Assembly: GCF_001465595.2 (NCBI RefSeq)
Contig: NZ_CP013481.2
Location: forward strand, 2,666,001-2,730,000
Origin: Pandoraea apista
Lineage (GTDB): Bacteria > Pseudomonadota > Gammaproteobacteria > Burkholderiales > Burkholderiaceae
Direction: 5' to 3'
Length of the DNA: 64,000 nt
Position numbers and translations under genes: made by a program. The notes under the pieces were generated by a model. The model was not told the DNA's origin. It saw nothing but the letters and a program-made list of their open reading frames with translations, and did not search any database. The first letter of the stretch is position 1. Every line of letters begins with the position of its first letter. Below, piece after piece: positions 1 to 11,512 of this stretch.

Positions 1-262
1 CAGAATCGCAAAATGGTGCATTGCACGGTAGAATAGCGGCAACTTGTTGGATAAGCAATTGCACAACCCTCGCGTGTCGCCCTGTCTGAGGCCCGTCTGG
101 CGGGGCGCGGCGGGAAATTCCGATGGTTGGATGCAGGTCGTCGGGTGCTAGCCCCTGGTTCTCGACGCCGCCAAGGCGCGATTTCTTATCCAACAGGTCG
201 ATCGGTCCATGTCAGTCCCAACCGATCTGCCGAGAATTTTTTTTCTTACCTTAGGGGCTTTT
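1..262. other. Intergenic region upstream of ppsA
   Basis: No coding region is supported here. The stretch contains an 11-nt inverted repeat, TGTTGGATAAG at 45-55 and its exact complement at 185-195, about 130 nt apart. It also holds a short palindrome GTGCATTGCAC near 16-26. The distant repeat could pair in a leader transcript or be two half-sites for a regulator; neither is shown. A divergent neighbour probably lies beyond the left edge. Confidence 0.5.
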
Positions 263-2653
263 ATGACTAACGCAGCACACGACGGCGCCTACGTGGTGCC
301 GTTTGAGCATCTGCGCATGACCGACGTTGAGTCGGTCGGCGGCAAGAATGCATCGCTTGGCGAAATGATCAGCCAACTGGCCAGCGCCGGCGTGCGCGTG
401 CCGGGTGGTTTCGCCACGACGGCTTTCGCATTTCGCGAGTTCCTCCAGCACAACAATCTGACCGAGCGCGTTGCCAAGCGTCTCGAGGGTCTGGACGTGG
501 ATAACGTCAAGGCGCTCGCGCAGGCCGGTGCCGAAATCCGTCAATGGATCGTCGACGCACCGCTCCAGCCGCAACTTGAGAAGGACATCCGCGAGCAGTT
601 CGCGCGCATCACGGCCGACCAGCCGGATGCCTCGTTTGCCGTGCGCTCGTCGGCAACTGCCGAAGATCTGCCGGACGCCTCGTTTGCCGGTCAGCAGGAA
701 AGCTATCTGAACGTTGTCGGCATCGAAGACGTGCTGGATCGTATGAAACACGTGTTCGCGTCGCTGTACAACGACCGTGCCATCTCGTACCGCGTTCACA
801 AGGGCTTCACCCACGCTGAAGTGGCACTGTCGGCCGGCGTGCAACGCATGGTCCGCTCGGACTGCGGTGCGTCGGGCGTGATGTTCACGATCGACACGGA
901 GTCGGGTTTTCAGGACGTCGTCTTCATCACGGCCAGCTACGGCCTGGGCGAGACGGTCGTGCAAGGCGCGGTGAATCCGGACGAGTTCTACGTCTTCAAG
1001 CCCACGCTCAAGGCTGGCAAGTACCCGGTCATTCGCCGCACGCTCGGCTCGAAGCTCCTCAAGATGGAGTTCACGCAACCGGGCGAACCGGGTCGCGTGA
1101 AGACCATCGACGTGCCGATGGAACTGCGTAACCGGTACTCGATCACCGACGACGATTGCGTGGAACTGGCCAAGTTCGCGCTGATCATCGAAAAACACTA
1201 CGGTCGTCCGATGGACATCGAGTGGGGTAAGGACGGCAAGGACGGCAAGATTTACATCCTGCAGGCCCGTCCGGAAACGGTGAAGAGCCAGGCGGCGGGC
1301 AAGGTCGAGCAACGTTTCAAGCTCAAGGGCGACGCCCCTGTGCTGGCGACGGGCCGTGCTATCGGTCAGAAGATCGGTGCAGGTCCGGTGCGCGTGATCA
1401 TGGACCCGAGCGAGATGGAGCGTGTGCAGCCGGGCGACGTGCTGGTGGCAGACATGACCGATCCGAACTGGGAGCCGGTCATGAAGCGTGCTTCGGCTAT
1501 CGTGACCAACCGTGGCGGCCGCACGTGCCACGCGGCGATCATCGCGCGTGAGCTGGGGGTGCCGGCGGTGGTGGGGTGTGGCGACGCGACCGATGTGCTC
1601 AAGGATGGCGCGCTCGTGACGGTGTCCTGCGCCGAGGGCGACGAAGGCAAGATTTATGACGGTCTGCTCGAGACCGAAATCACCGAGATTCAGCGCGGCG
1701 AAATGCCGAAGATCCCGGTGAAGATCATGATGAACGTGGGCAACCCGCAACTCGCCTTCGACTTCGCGCAACTGCCGAACGAAGGTGTGGGGCTGGCACG
1801 CCTGGAATTCATCATCAATAACAACATCGGCGTGCACCCGCGCGCGATTCTCGAGTACCCGAACATCGACGCCGACCTGAAGAAGGCAGTCGAGTCGGTG
1901 GCGCGCGGTCATGCATCGCCGCGTGCGTTCTACGTCGACAAGCTGGCCGAGGGCATCGCCACGATCGCTGCCGCCTTCTATCCGAAGAGCGTGATCGTGC
2001 GTCTGTCGGACTTCAAGTCCAACGAGTACAAGAAGCTCATCGGCGGTTCGCGTTACGAGCCGGACGAGGAAAACCCGATGCTGGGTTTCCGCGGTGCTTC
2101 GCGCTACATCTCGGAAGACTTCGCCGAGGCGTTCGAAATGGAATGCCGCGCACTCAAGCGCGTGCGTGACGAAATGGGTTTGACCAACGTCGAGATCATG
2201 GTGCCGTTCGTGCGTACGCTGGGGCAGGCTGAGCGTGTGGTCAACATGCTGGCCGGCTACGGTCTGAAGCGTGGCGAGAACGGTCTCAAGCTGGTGATGA
2301 TGTGCGAAGTGCCGTCCAACGCCATTCTGGCCGACGAGTTCCTTGAGTACTTCGATGGCTTCTCGATTGGCTCGAACGACCTGACGCAGCTTACGCTGGG
2401 TCTGGATCGCGACTCCGGCATGGAATTGCTGGCCAAGGACTTCGACGAACGCGACCCGGCGGTGAAGTTCATGCTCAGCCGTGCGATCAAGGCGTGCCTG
2501 TCCAAGGGCAAGTACGTCGGCATCTGCGGTCAGGGCCCGTCGGACCATCCGGATCTGGCCGAGTGGCTGGCGAAGGAAGGCATTGCGTCGATGTCGCTCA
2601 ACCCGGATACGGTCATCGAAACGTGGCAGCAACTCGCCAAGTTGGCGAAGTAA
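263..2653 (+). CDS. ppsA: Phosphoenolpyruvate synthase
   Basis: Cytoplasmic enzyme that converts pyruvate and ATP to phosphoenolpyruvate, AMP and phosphate, the entry to gluconeogenesis from three-carbon substrates. The protein is 796 aa, the usual length. It shows the N-terminal ATP-binding domain ([10 protein letters not shown] near residue 25), the swivelling phosphohistidine domain with GGRTCHAAI (His about 423) and the C-terminal PEP/pyruvate barrel with GICGQGPSD (Cys about 755). The reading frame is open further upstream to 209, but [10 protein letters not shown] at 263 matches the family start and the upstream codons look non-coding. It is transcribed alone and ends at a strong terminator. 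Family assignment is certain. Confidence 0.97.
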   Translation: MTNAAHDGAYVVPFEHLRMTDVESVGGKNASLGEMISQLASAGVRVPGGFATTAFAFREFLQHNNLTERVAKRLEGLDVDNVKALAQAGAEIRQWIVDAPLQPQLEKDIREQFARITADQPDASFAVRSSATAEDLPDASFAGQQESYLNVVGIEDVLDRMKHVFASLYNDRAISYRVHKGFTHAEVALSAGVQRMVRSDCGASGVMFTIDTESGFQDVVFITASYGLGETVVQGAVNPDEFYVFKPTLKAGKYPVIRRTLGSKLLKMEFTQPGEPGRVKTIDVPMELRNRYSITDDDCVELAKFALIIEKHYGRPMDIEWGKDGKDGKIYILQARPETVKSQAAGKVEQRFKLKGDAPVLATGRAIGQKIGAGPVRVIMDPSEMERVQPGDVLVADMTDPNWEPVMKRASAIVTNRGGRTCHAAIIARELGVPAVVGCGDATDVLKDGALVTVSCAEGDEGKIYDGLLETEITEIQRGEMPKIPVKIMMNVGNPQLAFDFAQLPNEGVGLARLEFIINNNIGVHPRAILEYPNIDADLKKAVESVARGHASPRAFYVDKLAEGIATIAAAFYPKSVIVRLSDFKSNEYKKLIGGSRYEPDEENPMLGFRGASRYISEDFAEAFEMECRALKRVRDEMGLTNVEIMVPFVRTLGQAERVVNMLAGYGLKRGENGLKLVMMCEVPSNAILADEFLEYFDGFSIGSNDLTQLTLGLDRDSGMELLAKDFDERDPAVKFMLSRAIKACLSKGKYVGICGQGPSDHPDLAEWLAKEGIASMSLNPDTVIETWQQLAKLAK

Positions 2654-2764
2654 ACGTCACGCCTACGACCTGAAATGGGACGCGTCCGAGCGGCATCTCG
2701 GACGCCACTGAAAGGCAGGCGAATCCCTTGGGACGCGTGCGCTGATCGGTGGGTTTCGTGCTAT

Positions 2765-2793
2765 AAACCCCGGTAATACACCGGGGTTTTTTT
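2765..2793 (+). terminator. Rho-independent terminator after ppsA
   Basis: A perfect 9-bp stem, AACCCCGGT at 2766-2774 and ACCGGGGTT at 2780-2788, has a 5-nt loop and runs into seven Ts. The T-tract ends only about 17 nt before the next gene's start codon, so the NfeD gene either uses read-through or starts transcription at this point. Confidence 0.9.
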
Positions 2794-2809
2794 GTATCTG
2801 GGAGTGGCG

Positions 2810-3244
2810 ATGGAACAGGCTTGGCTTTGGTTCGGCGTTGCCGGATTGACTGTGGTGCTGGAGCTGGCAAGCGGAACGTTCTATCTCTTGATGGTGGCGC
2901 TCGGCATGACGGCTGGCGGCATCGCGGCGGTATTGCGCGTCGATTGGCCGCTGCAGTTGGTGATCGCAGCCGTGGTGGCGGGCGTGGCCGTCTGGTTGCT
3001 GCGCCGCAGCCGGTTTGGCCGTCGACGCATCAAGGTCGATGCGGCAGCGGATCCCAGCACGAATCTGGACATCGGGCAGCAATTGCATATTGATGCTTGG
3101 CAGCCGGATGGCCGAGCGAGGGCGATGTACCGTGGTGCCGAATGGGACGTCGAGCTCATGCCCGGCGAGTCTGCCAGCGCTGGCTGGTTCGTGATCCGGG
3201 AAGTGCGCGGCAGCCGATTGTTCGTTGCGCACGTGGTGGTGTGA
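2810..3244 (+). CDS. NfeD family membrane protein
   Basis: A 144-aa protein of the short NfeD class. The first ~75 residues carry hydrophobic segments (MEQAWLWFGVAGL onward, then a second stretch around LQLVIAAVVAGVAVWLL). The C-terminal ~70 residues form the soluble OB-fold-type NfeD domain, ending in GWFVIREVRGSRLFV. Short NfeD proteins lack the ClpP-like protease domain and partner with SPFH proteins, and an SPFH gene follows directly here. The ATG at 2810 is preceded by GGGAGTGGCG, which decides the start over a TTG at 2792. The likely role is membrane microdomain organisation or quality control; this is inferred from the family. Confidence 0.88.
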   Translation: MEQAWLWFGVAGLTVVLELASGTFYLLMVALGMTAGGIAAVLRVDWPLQLVIAAVVAGVAVWLLRRSRFGRRRIKVDAAADPSTNLDIGQQLHIDAWQPDGRARAMYRGAEWDVELMPGESASAGWFVIREVRGSRLFVAHVVV

Positions 3245-3428
3245 CGTCGCGGCGTCTTTGGGGCGCGAGCGCATCTGCGAGTAGGAATCACCTCATTACC
3301 CGATAGGGGATAGCCCGTTCTTGGGCTTTCGTGCCGGATCGGGGCAGGACTCCGTTACGATGTATTGCCCGCCATTGCGGGCGACGGGGAACCAGCCCGC
3401 CGTGACGGCGGGCGCTTCAGGGGGAAAC

Positions 3429-4412
3429 ATGTTCGATCTATCCAACGTCGCCTTTATTATTTTCATCATCGCCGTGATCATTGCGGCGCGCTCGATCAAG
3501 ATCGTGCCGCAGCAGCATGCGTGGGTCATCGAGCGTCTCGGCAAATATCATGCGACGCTCACGCCGGGAATGTCGATCGTGGTGCCATTCGTTGATCGTG
3601 TGGCCTACAAGCATCTGCTCAAGGAAGTGCCGCTCGACGTGCCGAGCCAGGTGTGTATCACCAAAGACAACACGCAATTGCAGGTCGACGGGATTCTGTA
3701 TTTCCAGGTGACCGATGCGATGAAGGCGTCGTACGGCTCAAGCAACTACATCGTGGCCATCACGCAACTTGCGCAAACTACGCTGCGTAGCGTGATCGGC
3801 AGGCTCGAACTCGACAAGACGTTCGAGGAGCGCGCGTTCATCAATCACAGCGTAGTGAATGCGCTTGACGAAGCGGCGTCGAACTGGGGGGTGAAGGTGC
3901 TGCGTTACGAGATCAAAGATCTCACTCCGCCGAAAGAGATTCTGCACGCCATGCAGGCACAGATCACGGCAGAGCGCGAGAAGCGTGCACTGATCGCAGC
4001 ATCGGAAGGCAAGCGGCAGGAACAGATTAACTTGGCAACCGGGGCACGCGAAGCGGCTATCCAGAAGTCCGAAGGTGAGCGTCAGGCGGCGATCAACCGG
4101 GCGCAAGGTGAGGCGTCTGCCATTCTTGCGGTGGCGGAGGCGAACGCCGAGGCCATCCAAAAGATTGCGACCGCGATTCAGACGCAGGGCGGCATGGAGG
4201 CGGTGAACCTCAAGGTGGCAGAACAATACGTCGATGCATTCGGCAACCTGGCCAAAACTAACAACACGCTGATTGTGCCGGGGAATCTCACAGATTTGAG
4301 CGGCATGATTGCTTCGGCGCTGAAGATTGTGCGCGGCACCGAAGGGGGATCGATCCCCGGCGGTGACGGCGGCGGTGTCGGTGGCTTCGGCAATTCCAAT
4401 CCCCGGCGCTAA
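3429..4412 (+). CDS. SPFH/stomatin-like protein (paraslipin, QmcA type)
   Basis: A 327-aa membrane-anchored SPFH (band 7) protein. Residues ~3-20 are a hydrophobic anchor (FIIFIIAVIIAA). The SPFH domain follows (VPQQHAWVIERLGKY, then TLRSVIGRLELDKTFEER). A long charged, Ala-rich helix (AEREKRALIAASEGKRQEQIN) is the usual oligomerisation coiled coil. The C-terminus is a short Gly-rich tail. The ATG at 3429 follows GGGGAAAC; the frame extends upstream to 3321 without a credible site. It sits behind the NfeD gene, the classic NfeD/SPFH pair, and both are closed by the terminator at 4427. E. coli QmcA is the best-known relative; the precise function is not established. Confidence 0.92.
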   Translation: MFDLSNVAFIIFIIAVIIAARSIKIVPQQHAWVIERLGKYHATLTPGMSIVVPFVDRVAYKHLLKEVPLDVPSQVCITKDNTQLQVDGILYFQVTDAMKASYGSSNYIVAITQLAQTTLRSVIGRLELDKTFEERAFINHSVVNALDEAASNWGVKVLRYEIKDLTPPKEILHAMQAQITAEREKRALIAASEGKRQEQINLATGAREAAIQKSEGERQAAINRAQGEASAILAVAEANAEAIQKIATAIQTQGGMEAVNLKVAEQYVDAFGNLAKTNNTLIVPGNLTDLSGMIASALKIVRGTEGGSIPGGDGGGVGGFGNSNPRR

Positions 4413-4426
4413 GTTGGCGGAACAAT

Positions 4427-4456
4427 AAAAAAACGGCCCCTTTGGGCCGTTTTTTT
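4427..4456. terminator. Bidirectional terminator between the SPFH gene and smpB
   Basis: A 13-bp stem with A7 on the left and T7 on the right: AAACGGCCC, loop CTTT, GGGCCGTTT. Its symmetry allows it to end both the rightward SPFH transcript and the leftward smpB transcript, which converge here. Confidence 0.9.
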
Positions 4457-4512
4457 ATTTGGGCGGACGGACGAGTTGGTTGTCGCGCGTGCGTCATTCC
4501 GTTTTGAGTGAC

Positions 4513-4959
4513 TCAGGTGGGCGTGCGCATCAAACGTGCCTTTTCGCGATCCCAGTCGCGCTTCTTTTCCGTTTCGCGCTTGTCGTGAAGCTTTTTGCCT
4601 TTCGCCAGCCCAATCTCGCATTTCACCAGACCTTTGCTGTAGTGCAGGTTGAGCGGGACCAGTGTATAGCCGCGCTGCTCCACTTTGCCGATGAGCTTCT
4701 TGATTTCATCGGCTTTCAGCAGGAGTTTGCGGGTGCGCACGGGGTCAGGCTTGATGTGCGTCGATGCGGTCGGCAACGGGCTGATGTGCGTGCCGATCAG
4801 AAAGATCTCGCCGTTTTTGATGACGACGTAGCCTTCCTTGATCTGCGCCCGCCCGGCGCGGATTGCCTTGACTTCCCACCCCTCGAGCGCGATCCCGGCT
4901 TCGTATCGCTCCTCGATGAAGTAATCGAAGAAGGCTTTCTTGTTGTCAATGATGCTCAT
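4513..4959 (-). CDS. smpB: SsrA-binding protein SmpB
   Basis: An RNA-binding protein essential for trans-translation: it carries alanyl-tmRNA into stalled ribosomes. The 148 aa are a normal length. The protein begins [17 protein letters not shown] and has the characteristic [18 protein letters not shown] and [18 protein letters not shown] segments. It ends in the basic tail with [10 protein letters not shown], which mimics an anticodon arm in the decoding centre. It lies opposite to the flanking genes and is divergent from ratA. The ssrA gene is not in this window. Confidence 0.97.
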   Translation of the reverse strand: MSIIDNKKAFFDYFIEERYEAGIALEGWEVKAIRAGRAQIKEGYVVIKNGEIFLIGTHISPLPTASTHIKPDPVRTRKLLLKADEIKKLIGKVEQRGYTLVPLNLHYSKGLVKCEIGLAKGKKLHDKRETEKKRDWDREKARLMRTPT

Positions 4960-5116
4960 GGATCCTTGGCGGGTAACTTGGTCGGACCCGGTGAGTCGGG
5001 CTCGGGTAAAATAGCGATTTTAACAAAGAGTCTCGGCAAGAGGCGGCTTGCGACGCGCGCAGATCGATGCAGCACCGATTGCGGACGTGACAGGCAAGCA
5101 CCTCGCCCGACAGACG

Positions 5117-5551
5117 ATGGCCGAAGTCAGTAAAACCGTTCTCGTGCATTTCTCCGATGCGCAGATGTACGATCTGGTGACCAATGTCGCCGATTACCCC
5201 AAATTCCTGCCGTGGTGCGGTGGTGTCGAGATTCGGCATCAGGACGAGCACAGCATGGAGGCGTCGCTGATCATCGACTTCAAGGGCCTGAAGCATTCGT
5301 TCGCGACGCGCAATATTCAGGAGCGTCCGCATTCCATTCAGATGACGTTCGTCGAAGGGCCTTTCAAGCGTTTTCACGGTACGTGGAAGTTCACGGCGCT
5401 GCGCGAAAATGCCTGCAAGATCGAGTTCGGCCTTCACTACGAATTTGCGAACTTCCTGCTCGAGAAAGTCATCGGCCCTGTGTTCAGTCACATTGCTAAT
5501 ACCTTCGTCGATGCCTTCGTCAAGCGTGCAGAGGCCGTGTATGTCAAATGA
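5117..5551 (+). CDS. ratA: RatA/COQ10-like START-domain protein
   Basis: A 144-aa polyketide cyclase/COQ10-like START-domain protein. It starts MAEVSKTVLVHFSDAQMYDLV and contains YPKFLPWCGGVEI and IDFKGLKHSFATRN, typical of the RatA family. In E. coli RatA was described as an inhibitor of 70S subunit association, while related proteins in other organisms bind ubiquinone, so the biochemical role is uncertain. The start at 5117 was chosen because similarity begins there; the frame extends back to 5048. It overlaps ratB by 11 nt, and the divergent smpB is the conserved neighbour in beta-proteobacteria. Confidence 0.9.
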   Translation: MAEVSKTVLVHFSDAQMYDLVTNVADYPKFLPWCGGVEIRHQDEHSMEASLIIDFKGLKHSFATRNIQERPHSIQMTFVEGPFKRFHGTWKFTALRENACKIEFGLHYEFANFLLEKVIGPVFSHIANTFVDAFVKRAEAVYVK

Positions 5552-5876
5552 GCTGAATGTCGAAGTTTGCTATGCGCTGCCTGGCGAGCAAACGATTATC
5601 CCATTGACGTTGCCCGCAGGCGCCACGATGCGCGACGCGATCGAACGTAGCGGCATGTTGCAACGCTATCCCGAGCTCGATCTTGCGCGTATGAAAGCCG
5701 GTGTTTTTGGCAAAGTGAGAGCGCTTGACGCGGCGGTGGAGGCGGGAGACCGCATTGAGATTTATCGCGTGCTCAAGGCAGATCCCAAGCTGGCGCGCCA
5801 GCGGCGTGTCGAGAAAGTGCGCAACGAAGGAAGCCGGGAAGGGCAGAAGTGGCTGGGAAGCCGTCGCGGGAGCTAA
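5541..5876 (+). CDS. ratB: RnfH/RatB family protein
   Basis: A 111-aa ubiquitin-fold (beta-grasp) protein of the RnfH family, with NVEVCYALPGEQTIIPLTLP at the N-terminus and GDRIEIYRVLKADPK near residue 85. The tail is basic (RQRRVEKVRNEG). The ATG at 5541 lies inside the end of ratA, so the two are translationally coupled. Despite the name RnfH there is no rnf operon nearby. The family is conserved beside ratA, but its function is unknown. Confidence 0.88.
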   Translation: MSNELNVEVCYALPGEQTIIPLTLPAGATMRDAIERSGMLQRYPELDLARMKAGVFGKVRALDAAVEAGDRIEIYRVLKADPKLARQRRVEKVRNEGSREGQKWLGSRRGS

Positions 5877-5996
5877 GCCGATAACGGCAGGATTTGCCGC
5901 GAAGGGCGCATCACCATCATGACTCGGTGGGAGTGATATGGCCGACGAGGCACGCTCCCCGGTTTTCTGCCCCTGATCACCGGGTCCCCGGGCAGG

Positions 5997-6926
5997 TCAG
6001 TGCGTCGATCCGCGCGAATGCAGCCGTACCGAGGCGCTGACACCGGCGAGGAGCAAGACAATGGCGGCGAGTTCGAGCAGGCGCGGCACGCGTTGTTCGT
6101 ATATGAAGCCGTAGACCAGCGCGAACAGCGTTTCAAATACGATCATCTGGCCCGACAGCGTTAGTGGCAAACGCCGGCTCGCAGCGTTCCAGAACGCATT
6201 GCCGGTCGTCGATGCACCGATTGCCACGGCGATATTCACAATCAGGAACATCTGCCAGTCGCGAGGCTCGCTGGCTGCTACCGGGTGCGGCAGCAATACG
6301 GCTGGCACCGCCAGCGCGAGAGCCAGAACGCCAGTAGCGACACCCGTCAGCAGCGACCATTCCTGACTCGTGAAATGCCCGAATCGCGCCAGATAGCGGG
6401 CATTGGCCACCGCATACCATGTCCAGCTCACAAGGGCGCCGACGGCGCAGGCGATACCCGCGAGCGTCAGCCGCCAGTCGCCGCCGCTTGCCGAGGCGTG
6501 GGCGAAGACGTCGACGTTGATACAGACGATGCCTGCGGCGACCAACGCCAGCGGGCCCGCCAGCCGCGACAGCGGCATGGCGCCGTGATCGCGGCTACCG
6601 ACGAGCGTGACCGTCACGGGCAGCACGCCCACGATCAGCGACGCCGGGGCGATGCCAGCCATCTGCACCGCGCCGGCGAGAAACAGGTAATAAATCAGGT
6701 TGCCAACCAGACTGAGGCGGAACAATGCCCGCCAGTCGTGCCCTGTGACGGTATGCCGCAGGCGTGCCCAGAGCGGCGCGAGCAACACGGCGGACACCAG
6801 TCCGTAAAGCACGTAACGGGCGGCCGACAATTCCAGCGGTGAAAAGCCGGGCAGCAGACGAGGGGCCAGAAAGACCAGTCCCCACAAGGCGCCCGCCGCC
6901 AATCCGAAAGAAATGCCTTGCCCCAT
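5997..6926 (-). CDS. EamA-family (DMT) transporter
   Basis: About 309 aa made mostly of hydrophobic segments, arranged as two EamA repeats of about five helices each. It begins MGQGISFGLAAGALWGLVFL. The drug/metabolite transporter superfamily exports small metabolites or amino acids through the inner membrane; the substrate cannot be read from the sequence. An in-frame ATG at 6980 exists, but the extra 18 codons include codons unusual for this genome (ATA, TTA), so 6926 is preferred. It converges with ratB and is divergent from guaB. The final residues are polar and short. Confidence 0.85.
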   Translation of the reverse strand: MGQGISFGLAAGALWGLVFLAPRLLPGFSPLELSAARYVLYGLVSAVLLAPLWARLRHTVTGHDWRALFRLSLVGNLIYYLFLAGAVQMAGIAPASLIVGVLPVTVTLVGSRDHGAMPLSRLAGPLALVAAGIVCINVDVFAHASASGGDWRLTLAGIACAVGALVSWTWYAVANARYLARFGHFTSQEWSLLTGVATGVLALALAVPAVLLPHPVAASEPRDWQMFLIVNIAVAIGASTTGNAFWNAASRRLPLTLSGQMIVFETLFALVYGFIYEQRVPRLLELAAIVLLLAGVSASVRLHSRGSTH

Positions 6927-7176
6927 GAAATTCGTATCCGTCGTTCGTAATATCGAGATGCCGGTGATGCGCTTCGCCATTTGCCCCGATCTTGCCGTCG
7001 GTTGGCCGATTCTTCGGGGGCGGGGCGGTGCAGGAAGGGCGCAAGAATAGCACGGGGCCGACGCCGCTCTATTGTGAATTCCGGCATTCGGTGTCCCGGG
7101 ACGCCGACCAAAATCGGGCCGTTACGAACCGGAATCGTCTCTCGGGGAAAAAGCCCCTTGACATGTGGGGCAGACG

Positions 7177-8692
<1,516 letters not shown>

Positions 8693-8698
8693 TTGCCC

Positions 8699-9391
8699 AT
8701 GAAGGCCATGTTGCGTACGGTACTGTTCCTCGATGCGGCGCTGAATCTGGCACTTGGCGTGCTGCTGATTGCGTCGTTCTGGTCATCGCTGTATGCGGCC
8801 ATTGAAGTGCCGGCGCCATCGCCTGTGCTTTATGCACAAGCGCTCGGTGTGGCCTTCATCGGCGTGGCCTGGTTGCAATGGCACGCCACCGTGAATGGCC
8901 AGTTGACGGCGACTGTTGCGAAAGTGACGGGGCATGTCAACTGGGTGACCGGTGCGTTTGTGCTGGGCTGGCTGATCTCCGGCCAACTGGCGGTGAAAGG
9001 CGGCGGCAAGTTGTTGATGCCGGCGCTGGGTGCTGTCCTGTTGGTGGTGGGCGCCATTCTCGTCAAGCTGGCGTCGAGCGTGCGCACGAAAGAGCGCGTG
9101 CAGGCAGCCCAGCAGACGGGCGGACGAGTGCGTGGGGGTGTCGTAAGCGACACCCGCCGCGACGCACCGTACGATTACCCCGATGCCCGGGCCGTCGACG
9201 AGGCTCGTGGCACGCGCGCTGAGCCGCGCATGGAGACGCCCGGTGGCGGCTCCGCTTCCGTCAACACTCCGCCGGTCGCGCCTGTGGGCGCCACCGGCAT
9301 TGTCACGCCCGTGCCTTCCTCCACGGCGCCGACGTCCAACGAATCCACTTCCTCCGTACCTCACGATGCACGACAAAATCCTCATTCTTGA
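8699..9391 (+). CDS. Small four-helix membrane protein with disordered tail
   Basis: A 230-aa protein of unknown function. The first ~125 residues hold four hydrophobic segments ([64 protein letters not shown]). The last ~100 residues are polar and rich in Pro, Thr, Ser and Arg, probably disordered. The ATG at 8699 follows GTGGAG within the end of guaB. The stop lies 26 nt inside guaA, so it is translationally locked between the two purine genes. No family is recognised with confidence, and its conservation should be tested before a role in GMP synthesis is assumed. Confidence 0.75.
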   Translation: MKAMLRTVLFLDAALNLALGVLLIASFWSSLYAAIEVPAPSPVLYAQALGVAFIGVAWLQWHATVNGQLTATVAKVTGHVNWVTGAFVLGWLISGQLAVKGGGKLLMPALGAVLLVVGAILVKLASSVRTKERVQAAQQTGGRVRGGVVSDTRRDAPYDYPDARAVDEARGTRAEPRMETPGGGSASVNTPPVAPVGATGIVTPVPSSTAPTSNESTSSVPHDARQNPHS

Positions 9392-10949
9392 CTTCGGCTC
9401 GCAAGTCACCCAGCTCATCGGACGCCGCGTTCGCGAAGCGCACGTCTACTGCGAGATTCACCCGAACGACGTTTCGGACGAGTTCATTCGCGAATTCAAT
9501 CCGAAGGCCGTCATTCTCTCGGGCAGCCATGCGAGCACGTACGAGGATCAGGATCTGCGCGCGCCGCAGGCGGTGTGGGATCTGGGCGTGCCGGTGCTGG
9601 GCATTTGCTATGGCATGTTCGCGATGACGGTCCAACTGGGCGGTCAGGTCGAGGCGAGCAACCATCGTGAATTCGGTTACGCCGAGGTACGCGCGCATGC
9701 TCATACGCCGCTGCTCGAGGGCCTTGAGGACTTCCGCACGGCAGACGGCCACGGCATGCTCAAGGTGTGGATGAGCCATGGCGACAAGGTCACGCAATTG
9801 CCGCCGGGCTTTGTGCTGATGGCGTCGACGCCGAGCTGCCCGATTGCCGGTATGGCCGACGTGGCGCGTAACTATTACGCGGTGCAGTTCCACCCGGAAG
9901 TTACGCATACGGTGAAGGGGCGTGAATTGCTCGAGCGTTTCGTGCTGGAGATCGCCGGTGCGAAACCGGACTGGATCATGCGCGATCACATCGAGGAAGC
10001 CGTCAAGGCGATCCGCGAGCAAGTGGGCGACGAGGAAGTGATTCTGGGTCTGTCGGGCGGTGTGGATTCGAGCGTCGCGGCGGCGCTGATTCATCGTGCG
10101 ATTGGCGATCAACTGACGTGTGTGTTCGTCGATCACGGTTTGCTGCGTCTGAATGAAGGTCAGATGGTGATGGAGATGTTCCAGGGGCGTCTGCACGCGA
10201 AGGTCGTGCATGTGGACGCCGCTGAGCAGTTCATGGGTCATCTGAAGGGCGTGACCGATCCGGAGCAGAAGCGCAAGATCATTGGCCGCGAATTCGTCGA
10301 AGTGTTCCAGGCCGAGGCGAAGAAGCTGAAGAACGCGAAGTGGCTGGCGCAGGGCACGATCTATCCGGACGTGATCGAGTCGGGCGGCGCGAAGACGAAG
10401 AAGGCGACGACGATCAAGAGCCACCACAATGTGGGTGGCTTGCCGGAGACGCTGGGTCTGAAGCTGCTCGAACCCCTGCGCGATCTGTTCAAGGACGAAG
10501 TGCGCGAGTTGGGCGTGGCGCTGGGTCTTCCGCACGACATGGTTTATCGTCACCCATTCCCGGGGCCCGGTCTGGGCGTGCGGATTCTGGGGGAAGTGAA
10601 GCGCGATTACGCCGACCTGTTGCGTCGCGCCGATGCCATCTTTATCGAAGAGCTGCGCAACACGGTCGAGCCGAACAGCGGCAAGACTTGGTACGAACTG
10701 ACGAGTCAGGCGTTTGCGGTGTTCCTGCCGGTCAAGAGCGTGGGTGTAATGGGCGATGGCCGCACGTATGAGTGGGTCGTGGCATTGCGCGCTGTGCAGA
10801 CGCAAGACTTCATGACCGCGCATTGGGCGCACCTGCCGCACGATTTGCTCGGCAAGGTCTCGAACCGCATTATTAACGAGGTTCGTGGTCTTAACCGGGT
10901 CGTCTATGACATCTCGGGCAAGCCGCCGGCGACAATCGAGTGGGAGTAA
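9366..10949 (+). CDS. guaA: GMP synthase (glutamine-hydrolysing)
   Basis: Converts XMP to GMP using glutamine and ATP. The protein is 527 aa. The N-terminal class I amidotransferase has the nucleophile in GICYGMF (Cys about 81) and FHPEVTHT for the His/Glu of the triad. The ATP pyrophosphatase domain has the P-loop [11 protein letters not shown]. The C-terminal dimerisation domain ends [10 protein letters not shown]. The start [13 protein letters not shown] at 9366 overlaps the preceding gene by 26 nt. The last codons of guaA are a known integration site for genomic islands, relevant to the accessory stretch that follows. Confidence 0.97.
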   Translation: MHDKILILDFGSQVTQLIGRRVREAHVYCEIHPNDVSDEFIREFNPKAVILSGSHASTYEDQDLRAPQAVWDLGVPVLGICYGMFAMTVQLGGQVEASNHREFGYAEVRAHAHTPLLEGLEDFRTADGHGMLKVWMSHGDKVTQLPPGFVLMASTPSCPIAGMADVARNYYAVQFHPEVTHTVKGRELLERFVLEIAGAKPDWIMRDHIEEAVKAIREQVGDEEVILGLSGGVDSSVAAALIHRAIGDQLTCVFVDHGLLRLNEGQMVMEMFQGRLHAKVVHVDAAEQFMGHLKGVTDPEQKRKIIGREFVEVFQAEAKKLKNAKWLAQGTIYPDVIESGGAKTKKATTIKSHHNVGGLPETLGLKLLEPLRDLFKDEVRELGVALGLPHDMVYRHPFPGPGLGVRILGEVKRDYADLLRRADAIFIEELRNTVEPNSGKTWYELTSQAFAVFLPVKSVGVMGDGRTYEWVVALRAVQTQDFMTAHWAHLPHDLLGKVSNRIINEVRGLNRVVYDISGKPPATIEWE

Positions 10950-10990
10950 TCCTGTTTTCCCAAGTGCTTGATTTAGCTTAGAGGTATTCA

Positions 10991-11031
10991 ATGCCATTGA
11001 TGATGAATCCCACATCGTCAATGGCATTTTT
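10991..11031 (+). terminator. Rho-independent terminator of the gua operon
   Basis: A 15-bp stem (10991-11005 with 11013-11027, one T-G wobble), a 7-nt loop AATCCCA, then T4 and C. The left arm begins ATGCCATTGA and the right arm ends TCAATGGCAT. It is 41 nt after the guaA stop. An open frame that starts inside this stem is therefore unlikely to be a gene. Confidence 0.88.
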
Positions 11032-11512
11032 CATGGCGTGGTCGAGGCGAAGCGCATGTCGCGAACAAATGCCGTGGCCGGGTGGCCGGGTGACAGGGTG
11101 CTCATGGCATCAAGCCGCCCTACGGCAGGCCGAGCAGAGTATGAGCCACCTGAAGCGTGAGGATCTGTTCAAGATTGCTTCGTTTTGTCAGCGTCCGGCA
11201 ACGATTAACGAATCAACGGATCGGCTAAAATTCAGCCTGTCACCGTGTCCGGTGTAGCAAACGTCCAGGCGCGTGCTGAATTTTCCACCGTTTCATACAA
11301 ACAACCGGAGCTCGACGACGTGAACAAGTAATGCGCTGATGCCCTGCATTTATCTGACTATCGCTGCCAACACGCGATCTGCCAGCCGCATACTTACGTT
11401 CGTATTCAACGTCGCTTATACGCGCCTGCGCAGTCAGGCAGCGCTAGCTCGTTCACCATGACTGCGGTCGCAGTATCACGGGCAGTTTTCCCTGAACGCC
11501 AAGGAAAACCCT
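11032..11512. other. Gene-poor stretch after guaA with a possible ORF remnant
   Basis: No intact gene is supported. A short open stretch from ATG 11141 reads MSHLKREDLFKIASFCQRPA and ends at 11257. An overlapping frame then continues ANVQARAEFSTVSYKQPELD to a stop near 11331. Read together they could be a small gene split by a frameshift, but I recognise no family. Base composition is lower in GC than the flanking gua genes, consistent with foreign or decaying DNA. Confidence 0.35.

Noticed and set aside
251..2632. Long open frame on the minus strand (793 codons)
   Set aside because: It lies exactly antisense to ppsA, is His/Arg-rich and shows no family motif; it reflects the codon bias of the real gene.
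10991..11257. 88-codon open frame after guaA
   Set aside because: It starts within the terminator stem of the gua operon and its first 50 codons look random. Only the part from 11141 is kept as a possible remnant.
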